Of a DNA stretch of 36,640 nucleotides, positions 24,471-33,597 are shown piece by piece. A model generated the notes under the pieces. It ran no database searches. It was given only the letters and a program-made list of their open reading frames with translations, and had not been told where the DNA came from. Position numbers and translations under genes: made by a program. The number at the start of each line of letters is the position of its first letter. The stretch's first letter is position 1. The stretch comes from Caulobacter sp. S45. GTDB lineage: Bacteria > Pseudomonadota > Alphaproteobacteria > Caulobacterales > Caulobacteraceae. The stretch spans positions 415,465 to 452,104 of the forward strand of contig NZ_LMUL01000017.1 of assembly GCF_009765965.1 (NCBI RefSeq), given 5' to 3'.

Positions 24471-24605
24471 TTGGCTCGTCCGCTGTGCGGCCGCGCAAGT
24501 CCGCTTGACCGCCAGCTTCGGACATCAGGGCTCCGCGGATATCGAACTTGGCCGGCGCGCATAATGTCGTGTTTTTGAAGGAAGGCCTGAGTCCACAAAG
24601 GGCGC
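24471..24605 (+). repeat. 134-bp intergenic element, copy 5
   Basis: A CTCGTCCG lead, a stem CAAG-TCCG-CTTG at the hairpin position, CAGCTTCG, then an 85-base block 24521-24605 from GACATCAGGGC to GGGCGC. Hand alignment to copy 4 gives 64 of 85 identical with one gap. A second T-A-rich palindrome-like word (ATTCCGTCCGCATTACCC, 24424-24441) just upstream looks like a degenerate copy of the hairpin alone. The remainder of 24260-24809 holds the divergent promoters; no other gene is supported. Confidence 0.7.
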
Positions 24606-24809
24606 GTTTCGCCGTCAGGCCGTGCTCAAGCTTAGCGGCTGGAAGCGACCGTGTCGATCGGCGGGGTCGGGGCGGGCCTATTCGTAGAACTTCCCCTTAC
24701 AGACCGACTCAGCGCCTTCAAGAGGGAGGCTACCCCTGTCAGAACGATGGCTTTTCCCGGCAATAGCAGTAGGCAGAAATCGGACTTCACTACCATTGCG
24801 GGCAACGAT

Positions 24810-27632
24810 ATGCAGTGCGTTCGTCGGGAGAGATTGGCTTTGCGTATTGCTCTCGGAATGATGCTGCTGGCGGGCGTGGCTGCGCCTGCATGGGCGACGG
24901 ACACGCCTCGTTATGAGCCGGCGCCGCCATGGATCCTGCCCGCTCCGCCGATAAAGCAGGGCGACTCGGGTTTGCCGCTCTTTGCGCTTCTGGACGAACA
25001 GACGCGGATCGCCGACGGTGCGGTGTGGAGTTATCACGAGATGGGCTCCCGCGCGATTTCAGCCGAGGCGCTGGCGCGTATGGGCACGGTGACGCTGAAC
25101 TGGCAGCCCTTCCACGGGGACCTGATCATTCATCGCGTCGAGATCATCCGCGACGGCAAACATATCGACGTCCTCAAGGCCGGCCAGAAATTCAGCGTCA
25201 TTCGGCGCGAGCAGGGTCTCGAGAAACTCGAGATGAATGGGATCCTAACAGCGACGCTGCAGGTCGAGGGATTGCGGGTCGGCGACGTCCTCGACGTCGC
25301 CTACTCGGTCTCGGTCAAGGATCCAGCCTTGAAAGGTGGTGTTCAGGCCAGCGCATTGGCGCTATCGGAGCCGTTCAAGGTGGATTTCGCCCGCGCTCGG
25401 ATGCTCTGGCCGGTCGGCTCGCCGATCCGGTGGAAGGCCTATCCCGCCGGGCTGAAGGCGACGGAGAGCGATAAATCGGGCTGGCATGAGCTGAGCTTCG
25501 TCTTACCCGCGCCGAAGCAGCCCGATATGCCGGCCGACGCGCCGAAACGCTTCCAACCGTTTCCCGCGATCGAGGCCAGCAGCTTCGCCGACTGGACTGC
25601 GGTATCCGCTGTCTTCGCGCCCCTGTATCAAACCAAGGGGCTCATCGCGGCGGGTACCCCACTTGCCCAGGAGGTGGCTAAGATTCGCGCCTCGGAGACA
25701 GACCCGAAACGGCGGGGCGCCGCAGCGCTCGCCCTGGTCCAGGATCGCATCCGCTATTTCGCCGATGGCATGAACGGCGGCAACTACATGCCCCAGTCGC
25801 CGGACAAGACCTGGTCCGCCGGCTATGGCGACTGCAAGGCCAAGACTTTGCTGCTTTTGGCCATGTTGCACGACCTCGACATCGACGCCGAGCCAGTTCT
25901 GGCCAGCATCGGCCAGGGCGATCTCGTCGCGATCCGCCTGCCCGCGCCGGCCGCGTTCAATCATATCTTTGTCCACGCAAAAATTAGCGGCGAGGATCTG
26001 TGGCTGGACGGCACCGGGCGTGGCTCCCGGCTGGAGGACATGGGCGATCCTCCCCCATTTCGATCGGTGCTGCCGGTACGAGAGGGCGGCGCGACGCTGA
26101 TGCAACTGCCATTGCGGGCACCGGCGCGGCCGACCCGCACGATTTCCGTCGACATCGACGAAAGCGCGGCTATCGGCATGGCGGCTCCCTTCTCGGCGAC
26201 CGTGACCGTGCGCGGCGGCGCGGCCGATGTGCTACGCGCCGTTGCGGCCCAGCTGGACAACGACAAGCTGTTGGCGCTTTCGCTCGCGAGCCTTGGCGGC
26301 GCGGCTGGACCAGGCGCTTTGCCGGTCACGCAGAAGTTCGACTTCGACGCCGCTACTGGCACGGCGACGGTCGCCGTCACCGGCATCGCCAGACCCGCCT
26401 GGAGGCGGCAGGATCACGCCTATCGTCTGCGGCCGGCGAGCGGAATTTCGAGCCTTGCACTGAACAGCGATCGCTCCCGGACGGCATGGAAGGACATACC
26501 GATCGCGACGGGCGATTCCGGCCACAGCGTCCTCACCACGCGCCTCCATCTTCCGGATGGCGGCCACGGGATTACCTTGGAGGGCGATCCCGCCCTGGAT
26601 CTGGATATCGCCGGCCGCAACTACGTCCGAAAAGCCAGCCTGGCCGGTGATCTCCTGACCCTTGAGGAGCGGACCACGAGCAGTGGCGCGGAGCTGCCGC
26701 CCACCGAGCTGCCGTCGGCGCGGGCGAAGCTCGCCACCGCGCAGGGGCGAGTCTTGCGCCTCGTCACCGTTCCCGACTACCCGCCGGTCTACCAGCAGAT
26801 CACCGCCGCTCGCCGCACGCACAAACTCGACAGGCTGGCCGCCCTTTTCACCACTCTTATCGCGACCAAGCCCGATGACGCGGTCCGGTATCTCGCTCGT
26901 GCGACCTTCTATGAAGGCACCTTCCAGCGGACCCTGGCGCTGGCCGATCTTGACAAGGCGATATCGCTGGATGGCGCCGCCGCCACCTATCTGCGCCGCG
27001 CCGCCCTATTGGAATCGATGGGAGAAAAGGACAAGGCGGCGGCCGATTATCAGGCTGCGCTGGGGATCGAACCGTCTTCAAAGACCGCGCTCACTCAACT
27101 TGGCCTGCTTCAGATCGATGCGGGACGAAAGGATGTGGGCCTGGCGCCTATCGAGCAGCATCTCGCGAGTGCGGACGAAGACAAGCCGGATTGGCTGGCG
27201 ATCAAGGCCGAACTGATGGCCAGGATCGGCGATGCTGAAGGCGCACTGGCCGCGATGAACGAAGCGATCGCCGTCAAATCGGCCAACGCCGTGTTCCTCA
27301 ACGAACGTTGCTGGATCAAGGGAACCCTGGCTGTGCAGCTCGACGGCGCGGTTCAAGATTGTACGCGCGCCATCGAACTCGCAGAAAATAATGCTTCTGC
27401 ACTCGATAGCCGCGCGCTTGTCTATTTCCGGCTGAACCGGTTGGACGAGGCCTTGGCTGACATCGACGCCGCACTGGATCGACGGCCGGCGCTCTCATCC
27501 TCGTTGTATCTGCGCGCGGTCATCGAGCGAAAGATGGGCAAGGCTCACGACGCCGATGAGGATGCTGCGAACGCCCGCTTGATCTCGCCACGCATCGATG
27601 AAGAATATGCGCGCTGGAAGATCAAGGCTTGA
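24810..27632 (+). CDS. Secreted DUF3857 / transglutaminase-like / TPR protein
   Basis: 940 residues from the ATG at 24810, chosen because it opens a signal peptide (RIALGMMLLAGVAAPAWA); upstream in-frame ATGs would bury it. The DUF3857 domain covers about 30-250 (for example LNWQPFHGDLIIHRVEIIRD). A transglutaminase-like core at about 290-410 keeps the Cys-His-Asp triad: YGDCKAKTLLL (C about 341), FNHIFVHA (H about 385), LWLDGTG (D about 400). A beta-rich region follows, then TPR repeats from about 680 (ALADLDKAISLDGAAATYLR, ALADIDAALDRRPALSSSLY). It acts in the periplasm. These domains co-occur widely in Caulobacter and Sphingomonas relatives; the substrate is unknown. It probably stands alone. 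Confidence 0.88.
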   Translation: MQCVRRERLALRIALGMMLLAGVAAPAWATDTPRYEPAPPWILPAPPIKQGDSGLPLFALLDEQTRIADGAVWSYHEMGSRAISAEALARMGTVTLNWQPFHGDLIIHRVEIIRDGKHIDVLKAGQKFSVIRREQGLEKLEMNGILTATLQVEGLRVGDVLDVAYSVSVKDPALKGGVQASALALSEPFKVDFARARMLWPVGSPIRWKAYPAGLKATESDKSGWHELSFVLPAPKQPDMPADAPKRFQPFPAIEASSFADWTAVSAVFAPLYQTKGLIAAGTPLAQEVAKIRASETDPKRRGAAALALVQDRIRYFADGMNGGNYMPQSPDKTWSAGYGDCKAKTLLLLAMLHDLDIDAEPVLASIGQGDLVAIRLPAPAAFNHIFVHAKISGEDLWLDGTGRGSRLEDMGDPPPFRSVLPVREGGATLMQLPLRAPARPTRTISVDIDESAAIGMAAPFSATVTVRGGAADVLRAVAAQLDNDKLLALSLASLGGAAGPGALPVTQKFDFDAATGTATVAVTGIARPAWRRQDHAYRLRPASGISSLALNSDRSRTAWKDIPIATGDSGHSVLTTRLHLPDGGHGITLEGDPALDLDIAGRNYVRKASLAGDLLTLEERTTSSGAELPPTELPSARAKLATAQGRVLRLVTVPDYPPVYQQITAARRTHKLDRLAALFTTLIATKPDDAVRYLARATFYEGTFQRTLALADLDKAISLDGAAATYLRRAALLESMGEKDKAAADYQAALGIEPSSKTALTQLGLLQIDAGRKDVGLAPIEQHLASADEDKPDWLAIKAELMARIGDAEGALAAMNEAIAVKSANAVFLNERCWIKGTLAVQLDGAVQDCTRAIELAENNASALDSRALVYFRLNRLDEALADIDAALDRRPALSSSLYLRAVIERKMGKAHDADEDAANARLISPRIDEEYARWKIKA

Positions 27633-27738
27633 TCTGCAGGATTTGGCGGTGCCCCGATTTTGTACGTGATCTTAGTTCAAGACCATCCACGGGTTTGGGT
27701 CGCCTAGCGCTGTGGCGTAGTCCGAATCAGCCGCCGCC

Positions 27739-27878
27739 AACGTCCGCAATTGGAGAAGGGTAATTTCGGCCGGATTACCCCAAAAGGCGCCATCCAGGCT
27801 GTCCTTAGCGAGGGACTACCGGTGCTAAAAGTGTCCGGAACTCGGCAGAGGCAGAGAGCGTATGTCGGCATTGGGCGC
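27739..27878 (+). repeat. 134-bp intergenic element, copy 6 (longer variant)
   Basis: AACGTCCG at 27739, hairpin 27758-27780 (arms GGGTAAT and ATTACCC), A-A-A-A-G-G-C, then a block from GCCATCCAGGC to GGGCGC at 27873-27878. The block is 90 bases, 6 more than usual. It lies between the DUF3857 and beta-lactamase-like genes. The rest of 27633-28104 (472 bases) holds the hydrolase promoter; I see no gene. Confidence 0.55.
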
Positions 27879-28104
27879 GACGCCGCCTTTGGCAGTTGGA
27901 ATTTGACCTGCACCGCGACAAGCCGAGCATCGGGCCTGTAGATTTGACATAGCTTTCTATCTGGCAATTCAAGTGCAACGTTGTCGGGGTAAGGTCAATC
28001 GTCGCGGTTGCGTGGACCGGATGACATTGATTTAGCGTCATTCAGCGCTGAGAGCGGAGATCGTCTCGTTGATCCGCGGCTGCTGCCTCAGAGGGGATCG
28101 TCGC

Positions 28105-29820
28105 ATGCTCCGGGCCATACCCATCGTCGCCGGATTGGCGATGCTATCTGGCCCTCCGAGTGTGGTGGCGGCTTCGCCAGCATGTTCCAACCCAGCGTTC
28201 TTGCCCGAAGCTCGATCGGCGATCCAGGCTTACGACCAGGGGGATGCGTTCTCGGGAGCCGTGTTGGTCGCCGTCGATGGACATCCGGTGCTGCGTCAGG
28301 GCGTAGGGATGGCCGACCGCGAGCTTGGGGTTCCGAACGCACCGGAAACGAAATTCCGCATCGGATCGATCACCAAGCAGTTCACCGCAACCGCCATCCT
28401 CCAGCTCCAGGAGGCCGGCAAGCTGTCGATCGACGATCCGATCTCGAAGTATTATCCGGACGCACCGGTGGCTTGGTCGACGATTACGCTACGTCATCTT
28501 CTGACCCACATGTCCGGTGTCCCGACCTATACCGCCATCTCAGGCTTCTTTGATCGTGAGGCCCGCCTGCCACACACGATCGATGAATTGATCAAGCTTA
28601 CCCGTGACAAGCCGCTCATGTTCAAGCCGGGGAGCAAATTCTTTTACGACAACTCTGGCTACATACTGCTCGGTTACGTGGTCGAGAAGGTGTCGGGGCA
28701 GCGCTACGAGGATTATTTAAAGAAGCACATCTTTAGCCCTCTCGGTATGAGCGGGTCGGGCTATGACGATCCAGAGAGGATTATCCTCGGTCGGGCGTCC
28801 GGGTATGAGCGTGATCTGGATGGAGGTTGGCGTAACGCGCCGTTTCTCGACATGAGCGTCCCGTTTGCGGCTGGCTCACTCTATTCGACTGTCGACGACC
28901 TTTTGACCTGGGACCATGCGCTCTATACGGCACGGCTGCTGAAGCCGGAGTCGCTGCAGACGATGTTCACCGACTACGGCCACAGCTACGGCTTTGGATT
29001 CGTGATCGACCAGAAGTGGGGCCAGGATCGCATCTGGCATAATGGCGGCATCAATGGCTTCAGCGCTTCATTCCAGCGGTATCCAAAGTCCCGTGTGACC
29101 GCCATCGCGTTCGCCAACGAGGTCACACCTAGCGTGGACAAGCTGGCGGCCGACCTGGCGGGTCTCTGCATGGGAGCGGAGGTCTACCCCCGTGAAGCAC
29201 CCGAAGGGGGCGCCGCCCTAGCGCGCTACACGGGCGAGTACAAGCTTTCGCCCTCCCAGGTGGCTAAGCTGGAGATCCGCGGCGACGCGCTGGTTGTTTC
29301 GATCGGCGCCCAACCGAAGATGATGCTCTACCCGCAGGGCCAGGGAAAGTTCTTCGCCAAGACCAACCCTATGAAGATCGAATTCCAAATTGGAACCGAC
29401 GGGCAGGTGAGCGGCGCGCTTGTCAGGCGAGGCGAGCAGGGGGAGCCGCTTACCGCCAAGAAGATTGATGCTGCGGAGGCGGAGCGTATGTCACGCGATA
29501 TGGCTGAGCGCGCCGCCGCAGGCGTACCTACGCCCGGGACGGAAGACGCCTTGCGTCGCATCCTCGGTGAGCTACAGCGGGGCGCGCCAAATTACGACCT
29601 AATGAACCCGGACCTGGCCAAGGTCGTGCGCAGCACCCTGGACGAGGTCAAAGCCCAGCTCGTCCCGCTGGGCGCCGTTAAGTCGATCAAGTTCAAAGGA
29701 GTAGGTCCGGGTGGCGCTGACATCTTCATGGTCACCTTCGACAAGGGCGCTATTGAGTGGCGTATCGCGCTCGGAGAGAGCGGGCGCGTTGAGGGACTGT
29801 CTTTGCGGCCGGCATCCTAG
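28105..29820 (+). CDS. Secreted serine hydrolase of the class C beta-lactamase / PBP4* family
   Basis: 571 residues from the ATG at 28105, with GAGGGG 8 bases upstream and a signal peptide IPIVAGLAMLSGPPSVVAAS. The active-site motifs are SxxK as S88-I-T-K91 in RIGSITKQFTATA, YxN as Y181-D-N in FFYDNSGYILLGYV, and HxG (IWHNGGINGFS, about 312) in place of KTG. These are typical of family S12 esterases/peptidases rather than drug-hydrolysing enzymes. A DUF3471-like beta domain (RYTGEYKLSPSQVAKLEIRG) and a C-terminal extension follow. It acts in the periplasm. The substrate is unknown. Confidence 0.92.
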   Translation: MLRAIPIVAGLAMLSGPPSVVAASPACSNPAFLPEARSAIQAYDQGDAFSGAVLVAVDGHPVLRQGVGMADRELGVPNAPETKFRIGSITKQFTATAILQLQEAGKLSIDDPISKYYPDAPVAWSTITLRHLLTHMSGVPTYTAISGFFDREARLPHTIDELIKLTRDKPLMFKPGSKFFYDNSGYILLGYVVEKVSGQRYEDYLKKHIFSPLGMSGSGYDDPERIILGRASGYERDLDGGWRNAPFLDMSVPFAAGSLYSTVDDLLTWDHALYTARLLKPESLQTMFTDYGHSYGFGFVIDQKWGQDRIWHNGGINGFSASFQRYPKSRVTAIAFANEVTPSVDKLAADLAGLCMGAEVYPREAPEGGAALARYTGEYKLSPSQVAKLEIRGDALVVSIGAQPKMMLYPQGQGKFFAKTNPMKIEFQIGTDGQVSGALVRRGEQGEPLTAKKIDAAEAERMSRDMAERAAAGVPTPGTEDALRRILGELQRGAPNYDLMNPDLAKVVRSTLDEVKAQLVPLGAVKSIKFKGVGPGGADIFMVTFDKGAIEWRIALGESGRVEGLSLRPAS

Positions 29821-29945
29821 AGCCCTTTGTCTCGGGTAGTGCGCCTCGTCGCCGACGTTGGCGCATGCCTCCAGAAAACAGACGCCCGCCGGCCGAAGTG
29901 GGTCGCCCTCTGCCCTGACCGGTCGCGCCGAAACTCGCCCCCGGG

Positions 29946-30080
29946 AACGTCCAGTTTTAGGCGGGGGTGATTTCGTCGGGACTACTCCCAAAAGCCGCCG
30001 TTGGGCCGCCCTTGAACAGCGGAGTTCGGGCGCTTGAGATGTCCGTTATCCGGCGGAGCCCGCATGGCGGCTATGGGCGC
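29946..30080 (+). repeat. 134-bp intergenic element, copy 7
   Basis: AACGTCCA at 29946, hairpin 29963-29989 (arms GGGGG and CTCCC, with several G-T pairs kept), A-A-A-A-G-C-C, then the 84-base block 29997-30080 ending TATGGGCGC. Its last 44 bases match copy 8 at 30 positions by hand. It sits between convergent genes, at the same spacing of hairpin to block (7 bases) as copy 4. Confidence 0.7.
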
Positions 30081-30112
30081 CGAGCGGACTTCCGCCTCGG
30101 TCCGGCGGGCGT

Positions 30113-30700
30113 TTAGCGCTGCACGATACCGAGTTCGCTTTCGCCAAACGGGTCCGCCGCAAGCGCCTCATGAACTGTCCTGATCATGGATTCAGAAGAG
30201 GTCGAGAAGGTTAGTTCGTAGGGCGCGGAGGGGCGACCCGAGAGACCTACGAAATGCTGGAATTGATTCGAGTTGAGCCATAGGCCCCACCTTTCGTTGG
30301 CGCGAACCGCACAGAGAAGGCGGAATGTGCGCCGGTTATCGCTGAGCAGCATAGCCCGCTTGCCCGCCGGGTAGCAGGGGTAAGGGAGTCTGGGCGCCGT
30401 GACGAACGAATAGCCGCAAGACATCGGTTGATCGAAGGTCACTCGCATGACCAGCAGGCCGGGCCGTACGGTTGCACCCATGGCTGGATAAGTGCTGATT
30501 ATCCTAGGCGCTGGCGTGTTTCGATCTGCGGGTTCATCGGGTTTCAGGCATTTGTGCGCCGCAGTAATTGTGACGCTGTTGGGTCGCGATGCGATGACCG
30601 TGACGCCCGCCACTGTCGCATTTGGCCAAGTATCATCGCGCGGGGTACTCGCCTGCGTGGTAGCGGCGAGGAGCAAGCTAGCCAAGCGTAGTGCAGCCAT
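30113..30700 (-). CDS. Small secreted protein with Ig-like/SbsA-type segment
   Basis: 195 residues from the ATG at 30700, preceded by GGAGGG at 7 bases; an upstream start at 30748 would hide the signal peptide MAALRLASLLLAATTQAS. The middle, IISTYPAMGATVRPGLLVMR followed by VTFDQPMS, is the pattern of SbsA/Big-type Ig-like domains (prefix P-x-x-G-x-x-V, then F-D-Q-P-M). Four cysteines remain after cleavage (KCL, SCGYS, PCYP, LLCAV) and may pair. Exported; role unknown. Confidence 0.8.
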   Translation of the reverse strand: MAALRLASLLLAATTQASTPRDDTWPNATVAGVTVIASRPNSVTITAAHKCLKPDEPADRNTPAPRIISTYPAMGATVRPGLLVMRVTFDQPMSCGYSFVTAPRLPYPCYPAGKRAMLLSDNRRTFRLLCAVRANERWGLWLNSNQFQHFVGLSGRPSAPYELTFSTSSESMIRTVHEALAADPFGESELGIVQR

Positions 30701-30767
30701 CAACTTACCCTCCGGACGGCAACTGCTGATTGCGTATCGCGCCCGCAAATCCGCTGCAAGCTACGGC

Positions 30768-30901
30768 GATTAATGACTACGCCGAGACGGGAGTTTCGTC
30801 CGATCTACCTCCGAGATTCGCCATTGCCCCCCCTGAACGGGCGACTCCGCTCCACCTGGACGTCCGAAAATCGGCACGAGGTGCATGGCGGTTATGGGCG
30901 C
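30768..30901 (+). repeat. 134-bp intergenic element, copy 8
   Basis: The 84-base block 30818-30901 ends TTATGGGCGC, followed by AGAGCC as in copy 2. T-G-A-A-C lies 68 bases from the end, exactly as in copy 7. The hairpin zone 30786-30813 contains GGGAGTTTCGTCCG and CTACCTCC, close to copy 7. The lead motif is not well kept. It lies between divergent genes. Nothing else is seen in 30701-31024. Confidence 0.65.
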
Positions 30902-31024
30902 AGAGCCGCAGGCATGGGCATCTCCAGCCCTCCCGCCGGAGAGCGGACATCGAATTGGGCCGGGTAGGGTGGCAAAGCGACTCTCGCCAGCTTCGTGTTA
31001 GAGTGCCGGAAAGGCCGCGAGTTA

Positions 31025-31480
31025 ATGCCGATGACACCTATTGCCGCTGAGAGATCAATCTACGGCACGGTCGATGAAGTCGAGATCAAGGTTGTTGTGC
31101 GACTCTTAACACCCGAACAAACCGAGGAAGGGCGTGCCCTATGCCGTTACACATTCCAAACCGACAGCGATAAAGTCGCTCTCACCGATGGTATAGCTTA
31201 CGGCGTCGATAGCATGCAGGCGCTGATTGAGGCTCTTCACGGTGTAGGCTGGACTTTGGATCGTAGCGGGGTCGAATGGTCGATGTTCTCGGAGGAGGAG
31301 CTTCAGGCCGACGAGTCCAATGGATTGAGGGAGGATGGCTTCCCGCGTGCTGGCCTGAGCGTGATGTTTCTCGGCGCAGACGTCCGCAAACGCATCCAGA
31401 GCTATGTTGAAGGTGAGAAGCTCATAGCGATGAAGTCGCTTCCGAAGCCGAGGAGAAAGCCGACGCTACGGCCTCTGTAA
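31025..31480 (+). CDS. Small cytosolic protein, DUF6968-like
   Basis: 151 residues from the ATG at 31025 (GGAAAGG about 11 bases upstream; an ATG at 30995 or 31031 is possible). The core VEIKVVVRLLTPEQTEEGRA, RYTFQTDS and YGVDSMQALIEALHGVGWTL resembles small immunity-type or DUF6968 proteins, where a YGVDSxQAL helix is conserved. The C-terminus is basic (SLPKPRRKPTLRPL) and ends just before disordered junction sequence. The family call is tentative. Confidence 0.65.
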   Translation: MPMTPIAAERSIYGTVDEVEIKVVVRLLTPEQTEEGRALCRYTFQTDSDKVALTDGIAYGVDSMQALIEALHGVGWTLDRSGVEWSMFSEEELQADESNGLREDGFPRAGLSVMFLGADVRKRIQSYVEGEKLIAMKSLPKPRRKPTLRPL

Positions 31481-31508
31481 CAGGATTCACCATCCGTCTG
31501 CTCAGGGT

Positions 31509-31853
31509 GGGGGGGGGGCGCTTGAGGCCGGCCAGGTCGCGACCCTGCAGGAGATTTTGGGTCCTCTCGCACGTCTCTGGCTGCCGGCGGTTTTCGAGGA
31601 CAGCCCGCTCGAAGTGCTCAAGCCCTTTAGCACCGACGCGGGCGCGCTCGCGGCTTTCCGCAGCGACCTTGTCGCCTTCCTGGAGGCCGAAGCGGCCCGG
31701 ACCTCGGCCCTGGCCGAGACTGAACAAGCCTTTCCCATTGACGACCCTGAACCCAGGCGCGACTGGGAGGCGCAGCACGCCCGCGGGCTTTGTCAGCGCA
31801 AATTGACGGCCAGAGGGGAGGGGGCTAAGGCCGAGCCCCATGGCCAAGCTTAA
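31509..31853 (+). pseudogene. Gene fragment of unknown origin behind a 10-G run
   Basis: An open frame with protein-like sequence (LEAGQVATLQEILGPLARLW, VFEDSPLEVLKPFSTDAG, LVAFLEAEAARTSALAET) has no start signal. It begins at a run of ten G (31509-31518), follows the previous stop by 28 bases and runs into the IS6 transposase start. It looks like the C-terminal part of a lost gene brought in or cut by the IS6 element. I do not recognise the family. Confidence 0.5.
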
Positions 31854-32556
31854 GCCCCCGCCCAATCCGTTTCGCTGGTTCGACAGCTCGCCGGAAGTGA
31901 TCCGGTTGGTGGTGCTGATGTACGTGCGCTACCCGCTGTCGCTGAGAAACGTCGAAGACCTGCTGCACGAGCGAGGGATCGACATCTGTTACGAGACGGT
32001 TCGCAAGTGGGTGGACCGCTTCGGCCCGATGTTCGCCTCAGAGATCCGCAAGCGACGGGTCGAAGCCATGCGCCAGCATACCCATTGGAAGTGACGCCTC
32101 GACGAGGTCTACGTGAAGATCAACGGCGAGATGCACTACCTCTGGCGGGCGGTGGATCATGAGGGTGAAGTGCTCGAGTCCTTTGCGACCAAGGATCGGG
32201 ACAAGGCGGCTGCGCTGAAGTTCATGAAGAAGATCATGAAGCGGCACGGCTGCGCCAAGACCATCACCACTGATGGCTTGCGCTCCTATCGAGCCGCCAT
32301 GAACGAGTTGAACGTTGCCGACCGCCAGGAGGTAGGCCGTTGGGCCAACAACAGGGCGGAGAATTCCCACCAGCCCTTCCGACGACGAGAGCGGGCGATG
32401 CTGAGGTTTAGGAGGATGAAAACACTCCAGCAGTTCGCCTCGGTTCACGCATCCTTCCACAACCACCTCAACCAGGAGCGCCACCTCGTTAGCCGACAGA
32501 CCTACAAAGATCGACGCTCAGCCGCCCTGGCTGAGTGGCGGCAGGTCATGGGGTAG
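31840..32556 (+). pseudogene. IS6-family transposase with an in-frame TGA
   Basis: The N-terminal 84 codons (FRWFDSSPEVIRLVVLMYVR, YPLSLRNVEDLLHERGIDIC) stop at TGA 32092-32094. The same frame continues as RLDEVYVKINGEMHYLWRAV through to 32556, with ANNRAENSHQPFRRRERAML. The second copy at 36.5 kb has H-W-R-W-H-L-D-E here, so the TGA stands where a Trp codon (TGG) should be, three residues before the first catalytic Asp. The rest of the DDE domain is intact. A candidate right terminal repeat, complement of GGTGCTGTCAG, is at 32611-32621. No matching left end is seen. Confidence 0.85.
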
Positions 32557-32621
32557 AGCTAGCTCGGGTTTGGGAGAGCTACGTCTAAGCGGAGATAAGT
32601 TCGCGTTGGACTGACAGCACC
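31840..32621 (+). mobile_element. IS6-family element relic, copy 1
   Basis: Transposase relic plus 65 bases to the candidate right terminal repeat at 32611-32621. The left end is missing or cut by the gene fragment before 31840. It is in direct orientation with a second truncated copy about 4.4 kb away. Confidence 0.6.
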
Positions 32622-32758
32622 GATGGAACGCCAGCCGTGCGGCGGTTCGCGGCCCCCCTCCAGTCCCCGAACCAGATCTTCGGCGTATTGGAGCGCTCCG
32701 TGTCAACGGACTGGCGTCTACGCCGCAGCGCGTGGCGTAGACGCACAAGTCGCCGGCG

Positions 32759-33487
32759 CTACGTGGCGACAGCAAGGGCAGCCTGGTTGATCACATCGAC
32801 CACGACCTCAGGGAAAGTAACGGGGATGGCGTGCGATGAGTTCAGCTCAATGACGTGAGCGTGGGCGCGATCGGCTTCGAACTTGAATTCTTCCTGGGGG
32901 ATCACGGGATCCAGCAAAGGCCTGATTTGCCAGCTCGGCTTGCTCGTCCATGCCGCGGAGGTCAATTTCTCGCTGAGGGCCAGCAGGTCGACGGGGCGCT
33001 GGGTGGCGATCATCAGGGCGAGCACGCTCTCAGGCACGTCGGCGGCGAGGAGGTAGCCGTATTTGTCAGCCTGAACGAGGGCATACGTGCCTTTGGTTCC
33101 GTCGGGCAGGGTGTATTCGGTCAGATCGACGGACGAGGCGAAGTCGCCGCCGGGAAACCGTTCGAGACAATCATTTGTAGATTCCCCCAACCCGGGCATG
33201 GGGGAGCCCGCGTAGACGAGGCCCTTCACCTTGGGATCGTCCCCGGCCTGGGTGATGACGGCCCCGCCGTAGGCGTGGGACACGAGGATCACGGGCCCCT
33301 CGATCGTGTCCAGCAAGCTGCGCAGATAGGCAGCGTCGACCGCCAGGCCCCGCAAGGGATTGGAGAAGACCTTGATCGGGAAGCCGTCGCGCTGGAGCCC
33401 CTGGATCACGCCGTGAGTCCAGAGCGACGAGTCTTCGACGGCCCCGTGCACAAGTACGATCGTCGGTTTGGTTGAGTCGAGAGCCAT
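32759..33487 (-). CDS. Alpha/beta-hydrolase fold protein with Ala at the nucleophile position
   Basis: 242 residues from the ATG at 33487 (GGAAGG 7 bases upstream). The oxyanion strand is TIVLVHGAVEDSSLW. The nucleophile elbow reads VSHAYGGAVI, where this family usually has GHSYGG, so residue 72 is Ala and not Ser. The late His region NSSHAIPVTFPEVV is kept. It may bind rather than hydrolyse, or use another mechanism, as in other A-containing members of this fold. It lies in the cassette between two IS6 relics, on the same strand as the ABM and OYE genes (110-base gap), so possibly co-transcribed. Confidence 0.85.
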   Translation of the reverse strand: MALDSTKPTIVLVHGAVEDSSLWTHGVIQGLQRDGFPIKVFSNPLRGLAVDAAYLRSLLDTIEGPVILVSHAYGGAVITQAGDDPKVKGLVYAGSPMPGLGESTNDCLERFPGGDFASSVDLTEYTLPDGTKGTYALVQADKYGYLLAADVPESVLALMIATQRPVDLLALSEKLTSAAWTSKPSWQIRPLLDPVIPQEEFKFEADRAHAHVIELNSSHAIPVTFPEVVVDVINQAALAVAT

Positions 33488-33597
33488 TGTGGTTCCTTCC
33501 GAAGAGTGTTGCGGTAGGGGATGGGCGGCTGGCATGTCATTGAGCGCAGCCGCCCAGGATCAACATCCGTTTGGTAATGAAGAGCCGCAGTATGGCC

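Noticed and set aside
28008-28553. 181-codon plus-strand frame overlapping the beta-lactamase-like gene
   Set aside because: Covers the SxxK region in another frame; Arg/Gly-rich, no family features.
14008-30901. CRISPR array as explanation of the repeats
   Set aside because: Copies are 0.5-4 kb apart, long, diverged and separated by genes; no cas gene is present.
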